Assembly: GCF_900114455.1 (NCBI RefSeq)
Contig: NZ_FOTC01000008.1
Span: 62,001 to 126,000, forward strand
DNA from: Halogranum rubrum
GTDB taxonomy: Archaea > Halobacteriota > Halobacteria > Halobacteriales > Haloferacaceae
Length of the DNA stretch: 64,000 nt
Direction of reading: 5' to 3'
Of this stretch, positions 50,583-60,935 are shown piece by piece (the stretch's first letter is position 1; every line of letters begins with the position of its first letter). The translations under genes were made by a program, and so were the position numbers. The notes under the pieces are model-generated. The model searched no databases, was not told the DNA's origin, and was given only the letters and a program-made list of their open reading frames with translations.

Positions 50583-52247
50583 ATGTCACGGGATAGCAAT
50601 AGCGACTCCAGTGAGGACGACTCGCCTCGCTCCTCGACTGGACAGGCGCTCGACCGCCGGAAGTTCCTCGCTGCGACGGCAGCAGGCGTGCCAGTCGCAC
50701 TCGCAGGATGTACGGGCGGCGGCGACGGTGGGTCAGGTAGTGGTGGCGGAGACGGAAGCGGCGGCAGCGGCGGAGGGACGAGCGCAGGGTCCAGCGGCGA
50801 CCCGGTCTCCGGTGGGACGCTGCGCTGGGGCGGGGCCGTCCCGGTGCAGGGACTCGACCCGCACTTGGAGAGCGCGGCGGCGACCAACCGCGTCTTGGAG
50901 AACATCACCGAGCCACTCATCCAACTCGACTTCGACTACTCGCTGAAACCCCATCTCGCGAAAGAGTGGACGACGTCGGAAGACAACACGACACTCACCT
51001 TCGAACTCAACGAGGGCGTGACGTTCCACAACGGCAAGGAGATGACCTCCGCCGACGTGCTCGCGTCCTACGAGCGTATCGCCAACGGCGAGTTCCTCGC
51101 TACTGGGTTCTTCGAGTTCGTCGACTCGATGGAGACGCCGGACGACTACACGTTCATCATCAACCTCTCGGAACCGTTCGCGCCGTTCCTCTCTCGGATG
51201 GCGACGGGCGAGATGCACATCCTCCCCGAGGAACAGACCTCCGAGCAGAAGGTCGCAGAACCCATCGGAACCGGCCCGTACCAGTTCGACAGTCGCGAAA
51301 TCGAGACGTCGTTCACGATGACGAAGTTCGAGGACTACTGGGACGCCAGCGACGAGAACGGCCCGTTCCTCGACAAGATCGTCAAGAGCGAGATTTCCGA
51401 CCCGAGCGTCCGTCTCCAGTCGTTCCGCGCCGGTGAGTACGACTTCATCAACGGCATCCCGCCGAAAGACGTCGAGTCCGTCAAGACCGACTCGAACATC
51501 CGCTTCGAGAAGCAGTTCCCGAAGGCGCTCATCTACCTCGGATTGAACTGCAACAAAGAGCCGTTCAACAACAAAGACGCGCGCCTCGCACTCGACTACG
51601 CCCTCGACAAGAAACAGATTACCGAAGCCGCACTCTACGGGACGGGACAGGCGACGGCGACGCCCGCCGCACCCGACAGCCCGTGGGAACACCCCGACAT
51701 CGAGCCACGTCCCCGTGACCTCGACAAGGCACAGGAACATCTCGACAAGGCGGGACTCTCCGACGGCTTCGAAGTCTCGTTCAAGATTCCGCAATCGTAC
51801 CCCAACCAGGTGCAGGGAGCGAAGGTCATCGCCGACCAGGCGTCCGACGCCGGTATCACCCTGAACATCCAGCAGATTACGTGGAGTACGTGGCTCTCGG
51901 ACGTCTACTCGAAGCAGAACTTCGAGGCGACTACGTCGAGTTACCTCGCGCTCTACTACCCCGACGTCTCGTTCTACAAGTTCCTCCACCCCGACGGTGC
52001 GTTCTTCTTCACCGGGTGGGAGAACGAGGAGTACAACAAACTCGTAGAGGAGGCCAGACACATGTACGACGAGGACAAGCGCGTCGAGCGCTACCACAAG
52101 GCGACGGAAATTCTCCACGAGGAGCGTGCTGGCCACCTGTTCCTCTGGTGGCAGGCGAATCTCTACGGGTCGGCGACGAACTACAAGGGCAAGATTGGCG
52201 CACCGGACGGTTCGACGCTCCGTTTCAGAGACAACTGGCTCGAATAA
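50583..52247 (+). CDS. ABC transporter substrate-binding lipoprotein (SBP family 5)
   Basis: A 554-residue binding protein. A twin-arginine signal (DRRKFL, Arg25-Arg26) and a lipobox with Cys43 (LAGC) are typical of haloarchaeal Tat lipoproteins. A Gly/Ser linker leads to an SBP_bac_5 domain (GTLRWGGAVPVQGLDPHLESA, TEPLIQLD, TFELNEGVTFHNGKEMTSADVL). This family binds di- and oligopeptides or other polar solutes. First gene of a four-gene transport operon with short gaps and overlaps. The start at 50583 is preferred to an upstream ATG without a signal. Confidence 0.92.
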   Translation: MSRDSNSDSSEDDSPRSSTGQALDRRKFLAATAAGVPVALAGCTGGGDGGSGSGGGDGSGGSGGGTSAGSSGDPVSGGTLRWGGAVPVQGLDPHLESAAATNRVLENITEPLIQLDFDYSLKPHLAKEWTTSEDNTTLTFELNEGVTFHNGKEMTSADVLASYERIANGEFLATGFFEFVDSMETPDDYTFIINLSEPFAPFLSRMATGEMHILPEEQTSEQKVAEPIGTGPYQFDSREIETSFTMTKFEDYWDASDENGPFLDKIVKSEISDPSVRLQSFRAGEYDFINGIPPKDVESVKTDSNIRFEKQFPKALIYLGLNCNKEPFNNKDARLALDYALDKKQITEAALYGTGQATATPAAPDSPWEHPDIEPRPRDLDKAQEHLDKAGLSDGFEVSFKIPQSYPNQVQGAKVIADQASDAGITLNIQQITWSTWLSDVYSKQNFEATTSSYLALYYPDVSFYKFLHPDGAFFFTGWENEEYNKLVEEARHMYDEDKRVERYHKATEILHEERAGHLFLWWQANLYGSATNYKGKIGAPDGSTLRFRDNWLE

Positions 52248-52259
52248 TCGGAGAGACAC

Positions 52260-53219
52260 ATGTCTATGTACAACTATCTGGTCAGGCGGTTGGGGTTCAT
52301 GCTCCTGACCCTGCTGTTCGTGACGGTCATCACGTTCGCCGTCACGAACATTCTCCCTGGCGACGTCGCGTTGCTCATCCTCGGGCCGAACGCGACCGAC
52401 CAGTCCATCCAGGCGCTGCAGGCGCAACTCGGGCTGGACAAGCCGCTCTACGTCCAGTACATCGACTGGGTGTTGGGACTCCTACAGGGCGATATGGGAA
52501 CCTCGCTCCGGTTCGACGAACCGGTCGCACAGCTCATCGGCGAGAAACTCGGTCGCTCGCTGCTGCTCGCGACGGCCGCGACGGCCATCGCCGTGTTCTT
52601 CGCACTACCGCTCGGCGTCGTCGCCGCGGTCAAGCAGAACGAACTGCCGGACCTCTTCGCGTCGATGTTCGGTTTCATCGGCATCTCGATTCCCATCTTC
52701 CTCTGGGGACTGGTGTTCATCCTCGTCTTCGCCGTCTGGTTGGGGCTGTTCCCGACGGGCGGGTACGTTCCGCCCTCCGAGGACCCGATAGGGACGCTCA
52801 CGCACCTCGTCTTACCCGCCTCGGCGATGGGGTTCGCGCTCACCGCCTACATCATGCGGATGACTCGCTCCTCGATGCTGGAGGTGCTGAGCGAGGAGTA
52901 CATCAAACTCGCTCGCGCGAAGGGGATGACCCAGCGCGTCGTCGTCCTGAAGCACGCACTCCAGAACGCCATCATCCCGGTCATCACCGTCGTCGCCTTC
53001 CAGTTCAGCTACGCCTTCGGCGGCGTCGTCGTCTTGGAGGAAGTGTTCTTCTGGCCGGGCATCGGTCGACTCACGCTCACGGCCATCCAGAGTCGCGACA
53101 TCCCGCTGCTTCAAGGCTGTATCATCGTCGTCGCGCTCATCTACATGCTGTCGAATCTCACCGCCGACCTCCTGTACGGCTACTTCGACCCACGCATCCG
53201 CTACGGAGGTGACGACTGA
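52260..53219 (+). CDS. ABC transporter permease (DppB/OppB type)
   Basis: A 319-residue permease with six helices. N-terminal YLVRRLGFMLLTLLFVTVITF, the family loop GDMGTSLRF, and the EAA loop (EEYIKLARAKGMTQRVVVLKH), which contacts the ATPase, are present. It follows the binding-protein gene by 12 bases and ends one base into the next permease gene. Confidence 0.92.
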   Translation: MSMYNYLVRRLGFMLLTLLFVTVITFAVTNILPGDVALLILGPNATDQSIQALQAQLGLDKPLYVQYIDWVLGLLQGDMGTSLRFDEPVAQLIGEKLGRSLLLATAATAIAVFFALPLGVVAAVKQNELPDLFASMFGFIGISIPIFLWGLVFILVFAVWLGLFPTGGYVPPSEDPIGTLTHLVLPASAMGFALTAYIMRMTRSSMLEVLSEEYIKLARAKGMTQRVVVLKHALQNAIIPVITVVAFQFSYAFGGVVVLEEVFFWPGIGRLTLTAIQSRDIPLLQGCIIVVALIYMLSNLTADLLYGYFDPRIRYGGDD

Positions 53220-54100
53220 TGGCGACGTCGACGCTCTCCATCACGTCCGCCCGCAAAGAGCGGATGGAGCGCTTCGTTCGGAAGTTCCGCAACAACACGA
53301 AGGCGATGATCGGACTCACCATCGTGGTGTTGCTCGTCCTCGTCGCCATCTTCGCGCCCGTCATCGCGCCGTACGAGATAGACACGACGTCGGTCGAAGA
53401 CCGCTCTGAGGCACCGTCGGTCGCCCACCCGTTCGGCACCGACGACCTCGGCCGCGACATCTTCAGCCGCGTCGTCATGGGGAGTCGAATCTCCCTCTAC
53501 GTCGGGTTCGGTGCGATTAGCGCGGCGTTGCTCGTCGGGACCGTCATCGGCGTCGTCTCCGGCTACTACGGCGGGATGGTCGACGAGTTACTCATGCGTC
53601 TGATGGACGCGGCGATGTCGTTTCCGCCCATCCTGCTCGCACTGACACTGATGGTCGTCCTCGGGCCGGACTTGAACAACGTCATCCTCGCGTTGGCGTT
53701 CGTCTACACGCCGTACATCGCCCGCGTCGGGCGGAGTGCGACGCTCTCGGAGACCAACGAGGCCTACGTCGAGTCCGCTATCGCACGCGGCGAGAGCAGC
53801 GGTCGAATCATCTTCAGCGAAGTGCTGCCGAACACGACGGCACCGCTCCTCGTGCAGGGGTCTCTGAACATCGCCTTCGCGATGCTCGCCGAGGCGAGTC
53901 TGTCGTTCCTCGGACTGGGCGCACAGCCACCGACGCCGTCGTGGGGGCTGATGATAGACACCGGTCGCGGGTTCATGCAATCTGCGCCGTGGATGATCAT
54001 CTTCCCCGGTCTGGCCATCGCAATCACCGTCATCGGCTTCAACATGCTCGGTGACGGTCTCCGAGACATCCTCGACCCCAAGGTGGACGCGATAGAATGA
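53219..54100 (+). CDS. ABC transporter permease (DppC/OppC type)
   Basis: A 293-residue permease partner. N-terminal helix preceded by a basic stretch (KAMIGLTIVVLLVLVAIFAPV), the family motif HPFGTDDLGRDIFSRVVMGSR, and an EAA loop (EAYVESAIARGESSGRIIFSEVLPN). It ends in an ATGA overlap with the ATPase gene. Confidence 0.92.
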   Translation: MATSTLSITSARKERMERFVRKFRNNTKAMIGLTIVVLLVLVAIFAPVIAPYEIDTTSVEDRSEAPSVAHPFGTDDLGRDIFSRVVMGSRISLYVGFGAISAALLVGTVIGVVSGYYGGMVDELLMRLMDAAMSFPPILLALTLMVVLGPDLNNVILALAFVYTPYIARVGRSATLSETNEAYVESAIARGESSGRIIFSEVLPNTTAPLLVQGSLNIAFAMLAEASLSFLGLGAQPPTPSWGLMIDTGRGFMQSAPWMIIFPGLAIAITVIGFNMLGDGLRDILDPKVDAIE

Positions 54101-56256
54101 GTACCACGACACCCACACACGACGACCCGAGTTCGAGTTCGCCCCTGTTGGAGGTGCGGAACCTCCGGACGCAGTTCCACACAGAGAGCGGCACCGTCGT
54201 CGCCGCCAACGACGTCTCGTTCTCGCTCGACGCAGGCGAGACAATGGGACTCGTCGGCGAGTCCGGCGCGGGTAAGAGCGTCACCGCTCGCTCGCTGCTC
54301 CAACTCATCGACCCGCCCGGCGAAATCGCTGGCGGCGAGGTCATCTTCGAGGGCGAGAACCTGCTCGACTACTCCGAAAAGCAGATACAGAGAGTTCGCG
54401 GAAACAAGATTGCGCTCGTCCCACAGGACCCGATGTCGTCGCTCAACCCGGTGTTGACCGTCGGCGAGCAGATAATCGAGACCATCACGCACCATCAGGG
54501 GATGGAACGCGACGAGGCGAGAGCGCAGGCCATCGACGCGATGACCGACGTGGGAATCCCGGACGCCGCAGAGCGTATCGACGACTACCCCCACGAGTTC
54601 TCCGGCGGGATGCGGCAACGCGTCCTCATCGCCATCGGCCTGTCCTGCCAACCCGACCTCATCATCGCCGACGAACCGACGACGGCGCTCGACGTGACGA
54701 CGCAGGCGAAGATTCTCGACTTACTCAACGAGTTACAGGAAGAGAAGGGGATGGGTATCCTGATGATCACCCACAACCTCGGCGTCGTCGCCCAGACGTG
54801 TGACACAGTCGGCGTGATGTACGCGGGCAACCTCGTCGAGACGGCGGAGATGCACGAACTGTTCCGCCACCCGCAACACCCCTACACGCGCGGCCTCATC
54901 GACTCCATCCCGCAGATAGACACGGCGTACGACGAGTTACCGACGCTCGACGGGGCGATGCCGGACCTGACGGACCTGCCACAGGGCTGTAACTTCGCCC
55001 CGCGATGTGAGTACGCCACCGACGCGTGTCGAACCGGCGGCGACCCGGCGCTCGAACCGGCCGGGCCGGGGTCGTCGCGCGCGGCGTGTATCCGGACCGA
55101 CGAGATAGACCTGCGCCAGGGCTACGTCCCCGACGACGTCGAACGTACCGAGAAACAGGTCGACCGTAGCGGCGACCCGCTGTTCGAGGTGAAGAACCTG
55201 AAGAAGTACTTCTCGGCGGGCGACGGCGTCATCGGAAACCTGTCGTTGTCGCGGAACGGTGGTGGGATACCGAAACTCGAACGCCGATACGTGAAAGCTG
55301 TCGACGGCATCAGCTTCGACATCTACGAGGGCGAGACGGTCGGTCTCGTCGGCGAATCCGGCTGTGGGAAGTCCACCGTCGCGCGCACGGCGCTGAAGCT
55401 ACTCGAACCGACGGACGGCGAGGTGTACTTCGACGGCCAGCCGATGCACGAGATGGGCGACAGCGAAGTTCGGAGCCTGCGCCGCGAGATGCAGATGGTG
55501 TTTCAGGACCCGCACAGTTCGCTCAACCCCCGGAAGACCGTCGGCCAGATCGTCGGGCGCGCGATGGAGAAACACGACATCGCCACGGGTGAGGAGAAAC
55601 GCCAGCGCGTGCGGGAGTTGCTCGAACGCGTCGGACTCTCGGCGTCGGCGGCGGGGAAGTACCCTCACGAGTTCTCCGGCGGCCAACAGCAGCGCATCGC
55701 CATCGCACACGCGCTCGCGGTCGAACCGAAACTCATCGTCTGCGACGAACCCGTCTCCGCGCTCGACGTGAGTGTGCAGGCGCAGATACTGAACCTGCTG
55801 AACGAGATTCAAGCGGAGTTCGGCCTCTCCTATCTCTTTATCTCGCACAACATTGGCGTCGTCCGGCACATCTGTGACCGACTCGCCGTGATGTACCTCG
55901 GCAAAATCGTCGAGTTCGGGAGTATCGAGCAGGTGTTCGACACGCCGTTCCACCCTTACACGGAGAGTCTGCTCTCGGCCGTCCCACACGCCGACCCGAC
56001 GCGGAAGTCCGAGCGCATCTTCCTCGAAGGGAGCGTCCCGAGTCCGCTGGACCCGCCGTCTGGCTGTCCGTTCCAGACGCGGTGTCCGAAGAAGATTGGC
56101 GAGGAGTGCGAGACGGTCGTTCCGGACCTCGAAGAGAAAGAGGCGGGAACCGGACACTACCTCTCGTGTCACCTCTCGATCGAGGAGATGAGTGAGCACG
56201 CCGGGTTCGTGCAGTCGGAACAGGCCGAACAGTCGGAAGCACAGCACGGCGACTAG
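54097..56256 (+). CDS. Fused dipeptide/oligopeptide ABC ATPase (DppD-DppF in one chain)
   Basis: A 719-residue protein carrying two full ABC domains. First domain: Walker [11 protein letters not shown], signature FSGGMRQRV, Walker [13 protein letters not shown], and an OppD-type C-terminal region with the Cys-rich [11 protein letters not shown]. Second domain: Walker [11 protein letters not shown], signature FSGGQQQRI, Walker [11 protein letters not shown], again ending [11 protein letters not shown]. In most bacteria these are two genes (dppD, dppF). Here a linker around residues 335-355 joins them. It powers import by the two permeases. Confidence 0.95.
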   Translation: MSTTTPTHDDPSSSSPLLEVRNLRTQFHTESGTVVAANDVSFSLDAGETMGLVGESGAGKSVTARSLLQLIDPPGEIAGGEVIFEGENLLDYSEKQIQRVRGNKIALVPQDPMSSLNPVLTVGEQIIETITHHQGMERDEARAQAIDAMTDVGIPDAAERIDDYPHEFSGGMRQRVLIAIGLSCQPDLIIADEPTTALDVTTQAKILDLLNELQEEKGMGILMITHNLGVVAQTCDTVGVMYAGNLVETAEMHELFRHPQHPYTRGLIDSIPQIDTAYDELPTLDGAMPDLTDLPQGCNFAPRCEYATDACRTGGDPALEPAGPGSSRAACIRTDEIDLRQGYVPDDVERTEKQVDRSGDPLFEVKNLKKYFSAGDGVIGNLSLSRNGGGIPKLERRYVKAVDGISFDIYEGETVGLVGESGCGKSTVARTALKLLEPTDGEVYFDGQPMHEMGDSEVRSLRREMQMVFQDPHSSLNPRKTVGQIVGRAMEKHDIATGEEKRQRVRELLERVGLSASAAGKYPHEFSGGQQQRIAIAHALAVEPKLIVCDEPVSALDVSVQAQILNLLNEIQAEFGLSYLFISHNIGVVRHICDRLAVMYLGKIVEFGSIEQVFDTPFHPYTESLLSAVPHADPTRKSERIFLEGSVPSPLDPPSGCPFQTRCPKKIGEECETVVPDLEEKEAGTGHYLSCHLSIEEMSEHAGFVQSEQAEQSEAQHGD

Positions 56257-56321
56257 TCGCTTCGGCCGCCCGACTCGGTCCACCCGGGGACCACCGTCGC
56301 GAATGTAACTGTCGACGGACG

Positions 56322-56822
56322 CTACTCGAACTGTCCGTCCTGTTTGTACTGCTGGCCGAGTTCGACGTAGTGTTCGTGGACGCGCGAAATCTCGTCGAGT
56401 TGGTCGTCGGTGAGCGGTTTCGTCTTCGCCGGCGTGCCGTAGGCGAGATGGCCTTCCGGAATCGTCTGGTCTTGGAGGACGATTGCCCCGGCGGCGACGA
56501 TGCAGTTCGACTCCACCGTCGCACCCCTTAGGACGGCACTCTGCATCCCGACGAGCGAGTGGTCTTCGACCGTCGCGTAGTCGACGACGACGCTGTGGCC
56601 GACGGTCACCTCGTCGCCCAACACTGCGCCGTGGAGCATCGTGAACTCCTGCACGTTGGTCTCGCGGCCGACGACGGTCGTCGCGCCGTCTGCCCGGAGA
56701 CAGGTGAAGGGCCACAGACTGGCCCGTTCGTCGACCATCACGTCGCCGACGAGGTAGGACTGTTCGGAGACGAACGCCGACTCGGCAATCGTGGGCATCT
56801 GGCCGTCGAGTGGTCGTTTCAT
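56322..56822 (-). CDS. Gamma-carbonic anhydrase-like hexapeptide-repeat protein
   Basis: A 166-residue left-handed beta-helix protein. Hexapeptide repeats run through residues 15-130 and a short C-terminal helix follows. Two metal-binding histidines of the family are present: His64 (TMLHG) and His76 (TVGHS). The third, which should be five residues later, is Asp81 instead of His. It may still bind metal but with altered activity; non-catalytic gamma-CA-like proteins are known. Converges with the ABC operon and diverges from the malic enzyme gene. Confidence 0.85.
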   Translation of the reverse strand: MKRPLDGQMPTIAESAFVSEQSYLVGDVMVDERASLWPFTCLRADGATTVVGRETNVQEFTMLHGAVLGDEVTVGHSVVVDYATVEDHSLVGMQSAVLRGATVESNCIVAAGAIVLQDQTIPEGHLAYGTPAKTKPLTDDQLDEISRVHEHYVELGQQYKQDGQFE

Positions 56823-56937
56823 GCTCTGATGCCGCGGGGTGACCCCATAGTGTTATCGCCGGGTAGTACGACAAAGATGTCAGTTTGACTACCAGCGAGC
56901 GAAGGTGATACCTACCTCCCCTACGAGGGACCGACCA

Positions 56938-59190
56938 ATGACGCTCGAAGACGACGCGCGGGACTATCACCGGCGTACCCCGCCGGGCAAGGTAGAGATA
57001 TCGACGACCAAACCGACGAACACCCAACGTGACCTCTCGCTGGCGTACTCGCCGGGTGTCGCGGCCCCGTGTCTCGACATCGCCGAGGACGAAGAACAGG
57101 CGTACAACTACACGGCGAAGGGGAACCTCGTCGGCGTCGTCTCGAACGGGTCGGCCGTTCTCGGACTCGGCGATATCGGCGCACAGGCCTCGAAACCCGT
57201 CATGGAGGGGAAAGGCGTGCTCTTCAAACGCTTCGCCGACATCGACGTGTTCGACGTCGAACTGGACCTCGAAGACCCCGACGCGTTCACCGAGGCCGTC
57301 GCCGCGATGGAACCGACGTTCGGTGGCATCAACCTCGAAGACATCAAAGCGCCCGAGTGTTTCGCTATCGAGTCCGACCTCTCCGAGCAGATGGACATCC
57401 CCGTCTTCCACGACGACCAACACGGCACGGCCATCATCTCCGGGGCGGCGCTCCGCAACGCCGTCGACATCGTCGGAAAGGACGTAGAGAACCTTCACGT
57501 CACCTTCGCGGGCGCGGGCGCGGCGGCGACGGCGACGGCGCGGTTCTACGTCTCACTCGGTATCCCTCGCGAGAACATCACGATGTGCGACATCAACGGC
57601 GTGCTCTCGGAGGCGCGCGCCGAGGCGGGTGACCTCAACGAGTTCACCGAACCGTTCGCCCGCGGCGAAGCAGACGGCGAACTCGAAGACGCGATGGCGG
57701 GTGCGGACGTGTTCGTCGGTCTCTCGGTCGGCGGCATCGTCAGCCAAGAGATGGTGCGGTCGATGGCCGACGACCCTATCATCTTCGCGATGGCCAACCC
57801 CGACCCCGAAATCACCTATCAGGACGCCAAAGACGCCCGCGACGATACCGTCATCATGGCGACGGGACGCTCTGACTACCCTAACCAAGTGAACAACGTC
57901 CTCGGCTTCCCGTTCATCTTCCGCGGCGCACTCGACGTGCGTGCCACCGAGATAAACGAGGAGATGAAAGTCGCCGCCGCCGACGCCCTCGCCGAACTCG
58001 CCCGGCAGGACGTCCCGGACGCCGTCGTCAAAGCCTACGGCGACGACCCACTGCAGTTCGGTCCCGACTACCTCATCCCGAAACCGTTGGACCAGCGTGT
58101 TCTCTACGAAGTGACGCCCGCCGTCGCGAAGGCGGCGATGGACAGCGGCGCGGCACGGAAAGAACTGGACGTCGACGAGTACCGCGAGGAGTTAGAAGCG
58201 CGTCTCGGCAAGTCTCGCGAGATGATGCGCGTCGTCCTGAACAAGGCGAAGTCCGAACCGAAGCGCGTCGCCCTCGCCGAGGGAGAAGACGAGAAGATGA
58301 TTCGCGCGGCGAACCAAATCGCCGAGGACGGCATCGCCGAACCCATCCTCATCGGGCGGACGAAACGTATCCTCCGCAAAGCCGAGGAGTTGGGACTGGA
58401 CTTCGACCCGGTCATCGCCAACCCCCACGACGGCGAGTGGAACCACTACGTCGACCACCTCTACGAGCGACGACAGCGGAAAGGGCTGACGCGGACGGAA
58501 GCGACCGAACTCATCCGACAGGACTCGAACTACTTCGCCAGCGTGATGGTCGGACTGGGTGACGCCGACGCGATGCTGACGGGACTGACCCACCACTACC
58601 CGTCGGCACTCCGCCCGCCGCTGCAGGTCATCGGGACGGCCGAAGACGCGAACTACGCGGCCGGTGTCTACATGCTGACGTTCAAGAACCGCGTCGTCTT
58701 CTGTGCCGACGCGACGGTCAACCTCGACCCCGACGAGGACGTCCTCGCGGAAGTGACGAAACACACCGCCGAGTTGGCGCGAAGCTTCAACGTCGAACCG
58801 CGCGCGGCACTCCTCTCGTACTCGGACTTCGGCAGCGTCGACAACGAAGGCGTCCGCAAGCCGCGGGACGCGGTGAAACGCCTGCACGACGACCCGGACG
58901 TCGACTTCCCCGTCGACGGAGAGATGCAGGCCGACACCGCTCTCGTCGAAGAGATGTTGTCCGACACCTACGAGTTCGCCGAACTCGACGGCCCGGCGAA
59001 CGTGCTCGTCTTCCCGAACCTCGAAGCGGGCAACATCGGCTACAAACTGCTCCAGCGTCTCGGCGGCGCGGAAGCAATCGGCCCGATGCTCGTCGGCATG
59101 GACAAACCGGTCCACGTCGTCCAGCGGGGTGACGAGGTCAAAGACATCGTCAACCTCGCGAGCGTCGCCGTCGTCGACGCCCAAGAGTAA
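56938..59190 (+). CDS. maeB: NADP-type malic enzyme fused to phosphotransacetylase domain
   Basis: A 750-residue two-domain enzyme. Residues about 1-425 form the malic enzyme part ([25 protein letters not shown](P)-binding [42 protein letters not shown]). Residues about 430-750 are the phosphotransacetylase-like domain ([35 protein letters not shown]), which in MaeB homologues binds acetyl-CoA as a regulatory unit. It makes pyruvate and CO2 from malate with reduced nucleotide. The start at 56938 (MTLEDDAR) suits the family; an ATG eleven codons upstream is also in frame. Confidence 0.95.
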   Translation: MTLEDDARDYHRRTPPGKVEISTTKPTNTQRDLSLAYSPGVAAPCLDIAEDEEQAYNYTAKGNLVGVVSNGSAVLGLGDIGAQASKPVMEGKGVLFKRFADIDVFDVELDLEDPDAFTEAVAAMEPTFGGINLEDIKAPECFAIESDLSEQMDIPVFHDDQHGTAIISGAALRNAVDIVGKDVENLHVTFAGAGAAATATARFYVSLGIPRENITMCDINGVLSEARAEAGDLNEFTEPFARGEADGELEDAMAGADVFVGLSVGGIVSQEMVRSMADDPIIFAMANPDPEITYQDAKDARDDTVIMATGRSDYPNQVNNVLGFPFIFRGALDVRATEINEEMKVAAADALAELARQDVPDAVVKAYGDDPLQFGPDYLIPKPLDQRVLYEVTPAVAKAAMDSGAARKELDVDEYREELEARLGKSREMMRVVLNKAKSEPKRVALAEGEDEKMIRAANQIAEDGIAEPILIGRTKRILRKAEELGLDFDPVIANPHDGEWNHYVDHLYERRQRKGLTRTEATELIRQDSNYFASVMVGLGDADAMLTGLTHHYPSALRPPLQVIGTAEDANYAAGVYMLTFKNRVVFCADATVNLDPDEDVLAEVTKHTAELARSFNVEPRAALLSYSDFGSVDNEGVRKPRDAVKRLHDDPDVDFPVDGEMQADTALVEEMLSDTYEFAELDGPANVLVFPNLEAGNIGYKLLQRLGGAEAIGPMLVGMDKPVHVVQRGDEVKDIVNLASVAVVDAQE

Positions 59191-59196
59191 GCGAAC

Positions 59197-59221
59197 TGGA
59201 GAGCAAATTTCTCCAATTTTT
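59197..59221 (+). terminator. Terminator after malic enzyme gene
   Basis: A 6-bp stem (TGGAGA at 59197-59202, TCTCCA at 59210-59215, 7-base loop) followed by a T-run at 59217-59221, seven bases after the stop codon. Confidence 0.6.
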
Positions 59222-59583
59222 GTAGAAGTAATTGTATGAAATTCGGGATAGGGAGGTAGTCACAGTGTTCAGAATTTTTACAATGTTTACAAATTGTAGA
59301 ATGTCTAGTCTGAGCGGAGGGGATAAAAGCATTCGTGGCCCGTCGAGACAGTGAGTGGCTCCGGTAGAGCAGCAACTCGTCTCTAAACGTGTCTTCATAT
59401 TCAGAGTAGATGGATAAAGAAGTCCAAGAAGAAATCTACACGAAGGTGGCTCGACGTGTCGGCGAGACTGCCGCCTCGACGTAGCCACTCGGTGACTTTT
59501 CGGCTGTGCTGTCTCCGCCACAACCGTGTGGCATGGTGACCCCAACCGTGAACGTTAAACGCTTACACGCAAACGAGTAAATA
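59222..59583. other. AT-rich intergenic region
   Basis: No supported gene. A 6-base inverted repeat TACAAT/ATTGTA (59279-59298) with two TTTACAA direct copies lies near the middle. A 24-codon frame at about 59410 is too short to support. The CGTTAAACGC stretch near 59551-59560 sits about 28 bases before the ATG at 59584, a likely leaderless promoter. Confidence 0.45.
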
Positions 59584-59940
59584 ATGAGCAGTACGCAGCG
59601 TACCGACACCGACGTCCGCGACACGCTAGAGGAACTCCGTGCCGGAACCAAAGCCGTCCGTGTGAACGGGATGGGCCCCTTCAACGTCCGAGAGCGTCGC
59701 GAACGGGCGAACTACGCAGGCGAGTACGTCGACACGACAGTCGAACTCATCGGGGAGACCAAACGAATCCGCATCCTCGCGAAAGACCAGGGAGCGCACG
59801 GAACTGGAACACCGGTCGTCTACGAGATCGACCCCGAGGGGAACCGTCTGTCCGACGCCGAACGCGTCGCCGCCATCACCCTCGCCGAGACGATCACCTC
59901 GAACGTGACGGTGCTCGACTACATCGACTCTGTTCAGTAG
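59584..59940 (+). CDS. Hypothetical small acidic protein (118 residues)
   Basis: A 118-residue soluble protein: an N-terminal charged helix, then a beta-rich stretch (TKAVRVNGMGPFNVRER, VDTTVELIGETKRIRILAKDQG, GTPVVYEIDPEGN) and a terminal helix (DAERVAAITLAETI). No family is recognised. The promoter spacing suggests a leaderless mRNA. Its neighbours are unrelated, so no function can be assigned. Confidence 0.7.
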   Translation: MSSTQRTDTDVRDTLEELRAGTKAVRVNGMGPFNVRERRERANYAGEYVDTTVELIGETKRIRILAKDQGAHGTGTPVVYEIDPEGNRLSDAERVAAITLAETITSNVTVLDYIDSVQ

Positions 59941-60009
59941 TGTAGATATTCTCCTAAATTCTGTTATTTGGTGCGACACTTTTTCCGGTTGCAGTCCTGA
60001 CGGGTGGGT

Positions 60010-60270
60010 ATGGCGGCGAACACCAGTCTCGTTCGGGTCACGTGGGAGTGCCCGCTCTGTGGGACACGCCGGTCGAGTATTCAACAGGCCGTCAACGAGC
60101 GCCGGGGGCGAAACGGCCTGTTGAACCACATCAGACATACCGACGACGACGACCACGGTGAGTGGCGGTCGGTTCCCGACTCACTCTCCCAGGAGACGCT
60201 AGAGGCGTGTCTCACCGTCGAGTCGGTCTCACTCGGTGTCTCGGACGCAGACGAAGGCGACGACGCCTAA
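60010..60270 (+). CDS. C2H2-like zinc-finger protein (86 residues)
   Basis: An 86-residue protein with Cys14, Cys17, His40 and His43 (ECPLCG and LLNHIRHTDD), a C2H2-type zinc site with a long 22-residue inner loop rich in Arg. The start at 60010 (MAANTSL) is preferred over a GTG two codons upstream. Such finger proteins are common and small in haloarchaea. It shares the plus strand with the gene at 59584 but has its own TATA-like CTGTTATTTGG. Confidence 0.75.
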   Translation: MAANTSLVRVTWECPLCGTRRSSIQQAVNERRGRNGLLNHIRHTDDDDHGEWRSVPDSLSQETLEACLTVESVSLGVSDADEGDDA

Positions 60271-60281
60271 CGGCTCTCTGT

Positions 60282-60821
60282 TCACTCTGTCATCGCCTCC
60301 GCAACCCGGTGGAGGAGTTCGACCTGTCGGTCGACGTTCTCGGCGAGTTCACCGACGAGTTCGTGGTCCGCGCCGTGACGTCGTCGCTGTTCGTCGAGTG
60401 CTACGAGACTCGTCTCGACCGTCTCGAGGAGGCCGTCGAGGCGAGTCGCCGCGTCGCGGACCTGGTCGGCGTACGCCAGCGTCGGGTCACCCCAGACGTC
60501 GTCGGCGGCAGCGCGTGATTCGTCGAGTGTCGCTCGCCACGTCGCCACCTGTACTATCGGCGCGACCCCCTCGTCGTCGGCAGCGTCGAGTTCGAACGTC
60601 GCGAACTCGTCGACCAACTGAACGATGGTCCCGTAGAGAATCGACGGTCCGATGTTCCGTTCGAGCCACGCTTCGGCCGTCATCCCGTCGTCCGCGGCGA
60701 CGCCACCGAGTTCGTCCAGCACGGACGCGGCGACTTCGATACGTTCACCGCGGACCTGCGCGACGACGTAGCTCGACTCGTCGTCCACGTCGAGCGGTCG
60801 GGTCGGGTCGTCGTCGTTCAC
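60282..60821 (-). CDS. Hypothetical helical protein (179 residues)
   Basis: A 179-residue acidic, largely helical protein (long segments such as AATRLDGLLETVETSLVALDEQRRRHGADHELVGELAENVDRQVELLHRVAEAM). No membrane helix and no known domain. It lies downstream of the second TFB gene on the same strand after a 114-base gap. No function can be given. Confidence 0.65.
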   Translation of the reverse strand: MNDDDPTRPLDVDDESSYVVAQVRGERIEVAASVLDELGGVAADDGMTAEAWLERNIGPSILYGTIVQLVDEFATFELDAADDEGVAPIVQVATWRATLDESRAAADDVWGDPTLAYADQVRDAATRLDGLLETVETSLVALDEQRRRHGADHELVGELAENVDRQVELLHRVAEAMTE

Positions 60822-60935
60822 GGTCGTCTCTACGGAGAGACGAGGTGTATAGCTTCGCCCGCACGGAGTTCGCTCGAACCGAGCGACGAGCGAGTCGCTC
60901 GCTCGGTGAAAATAACGAGAAAACGAGGGGCTGCC

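Noticed and set aside
50733-52427. A 564-codon minus-strand open frame opposite the binding-protein gene
   Set aside because: Antisense shadow; the plus-strand protein has a Tat signal, lipobox and SBP domain.
55399-57498. A 699-codon minus-strand open frame across the ABC ATPase, gamma-CA and malic enzyme genes
   Set aside because: Arg-rich, antisense to three well-supported genes; typical of high-GC genomes.
58192-59184. A 330-codon minus-strand open frame opposite the malic enzyme gene
   Set aside because: Shadow of a conserved enzyme; no protein-like features.
59410-59484. A 24-codon frame starting MDKEVQEEIY between the malic enzyme and small-protein genes
   Set aside because: Too short to support without conservation data; no promoter at the right distance.
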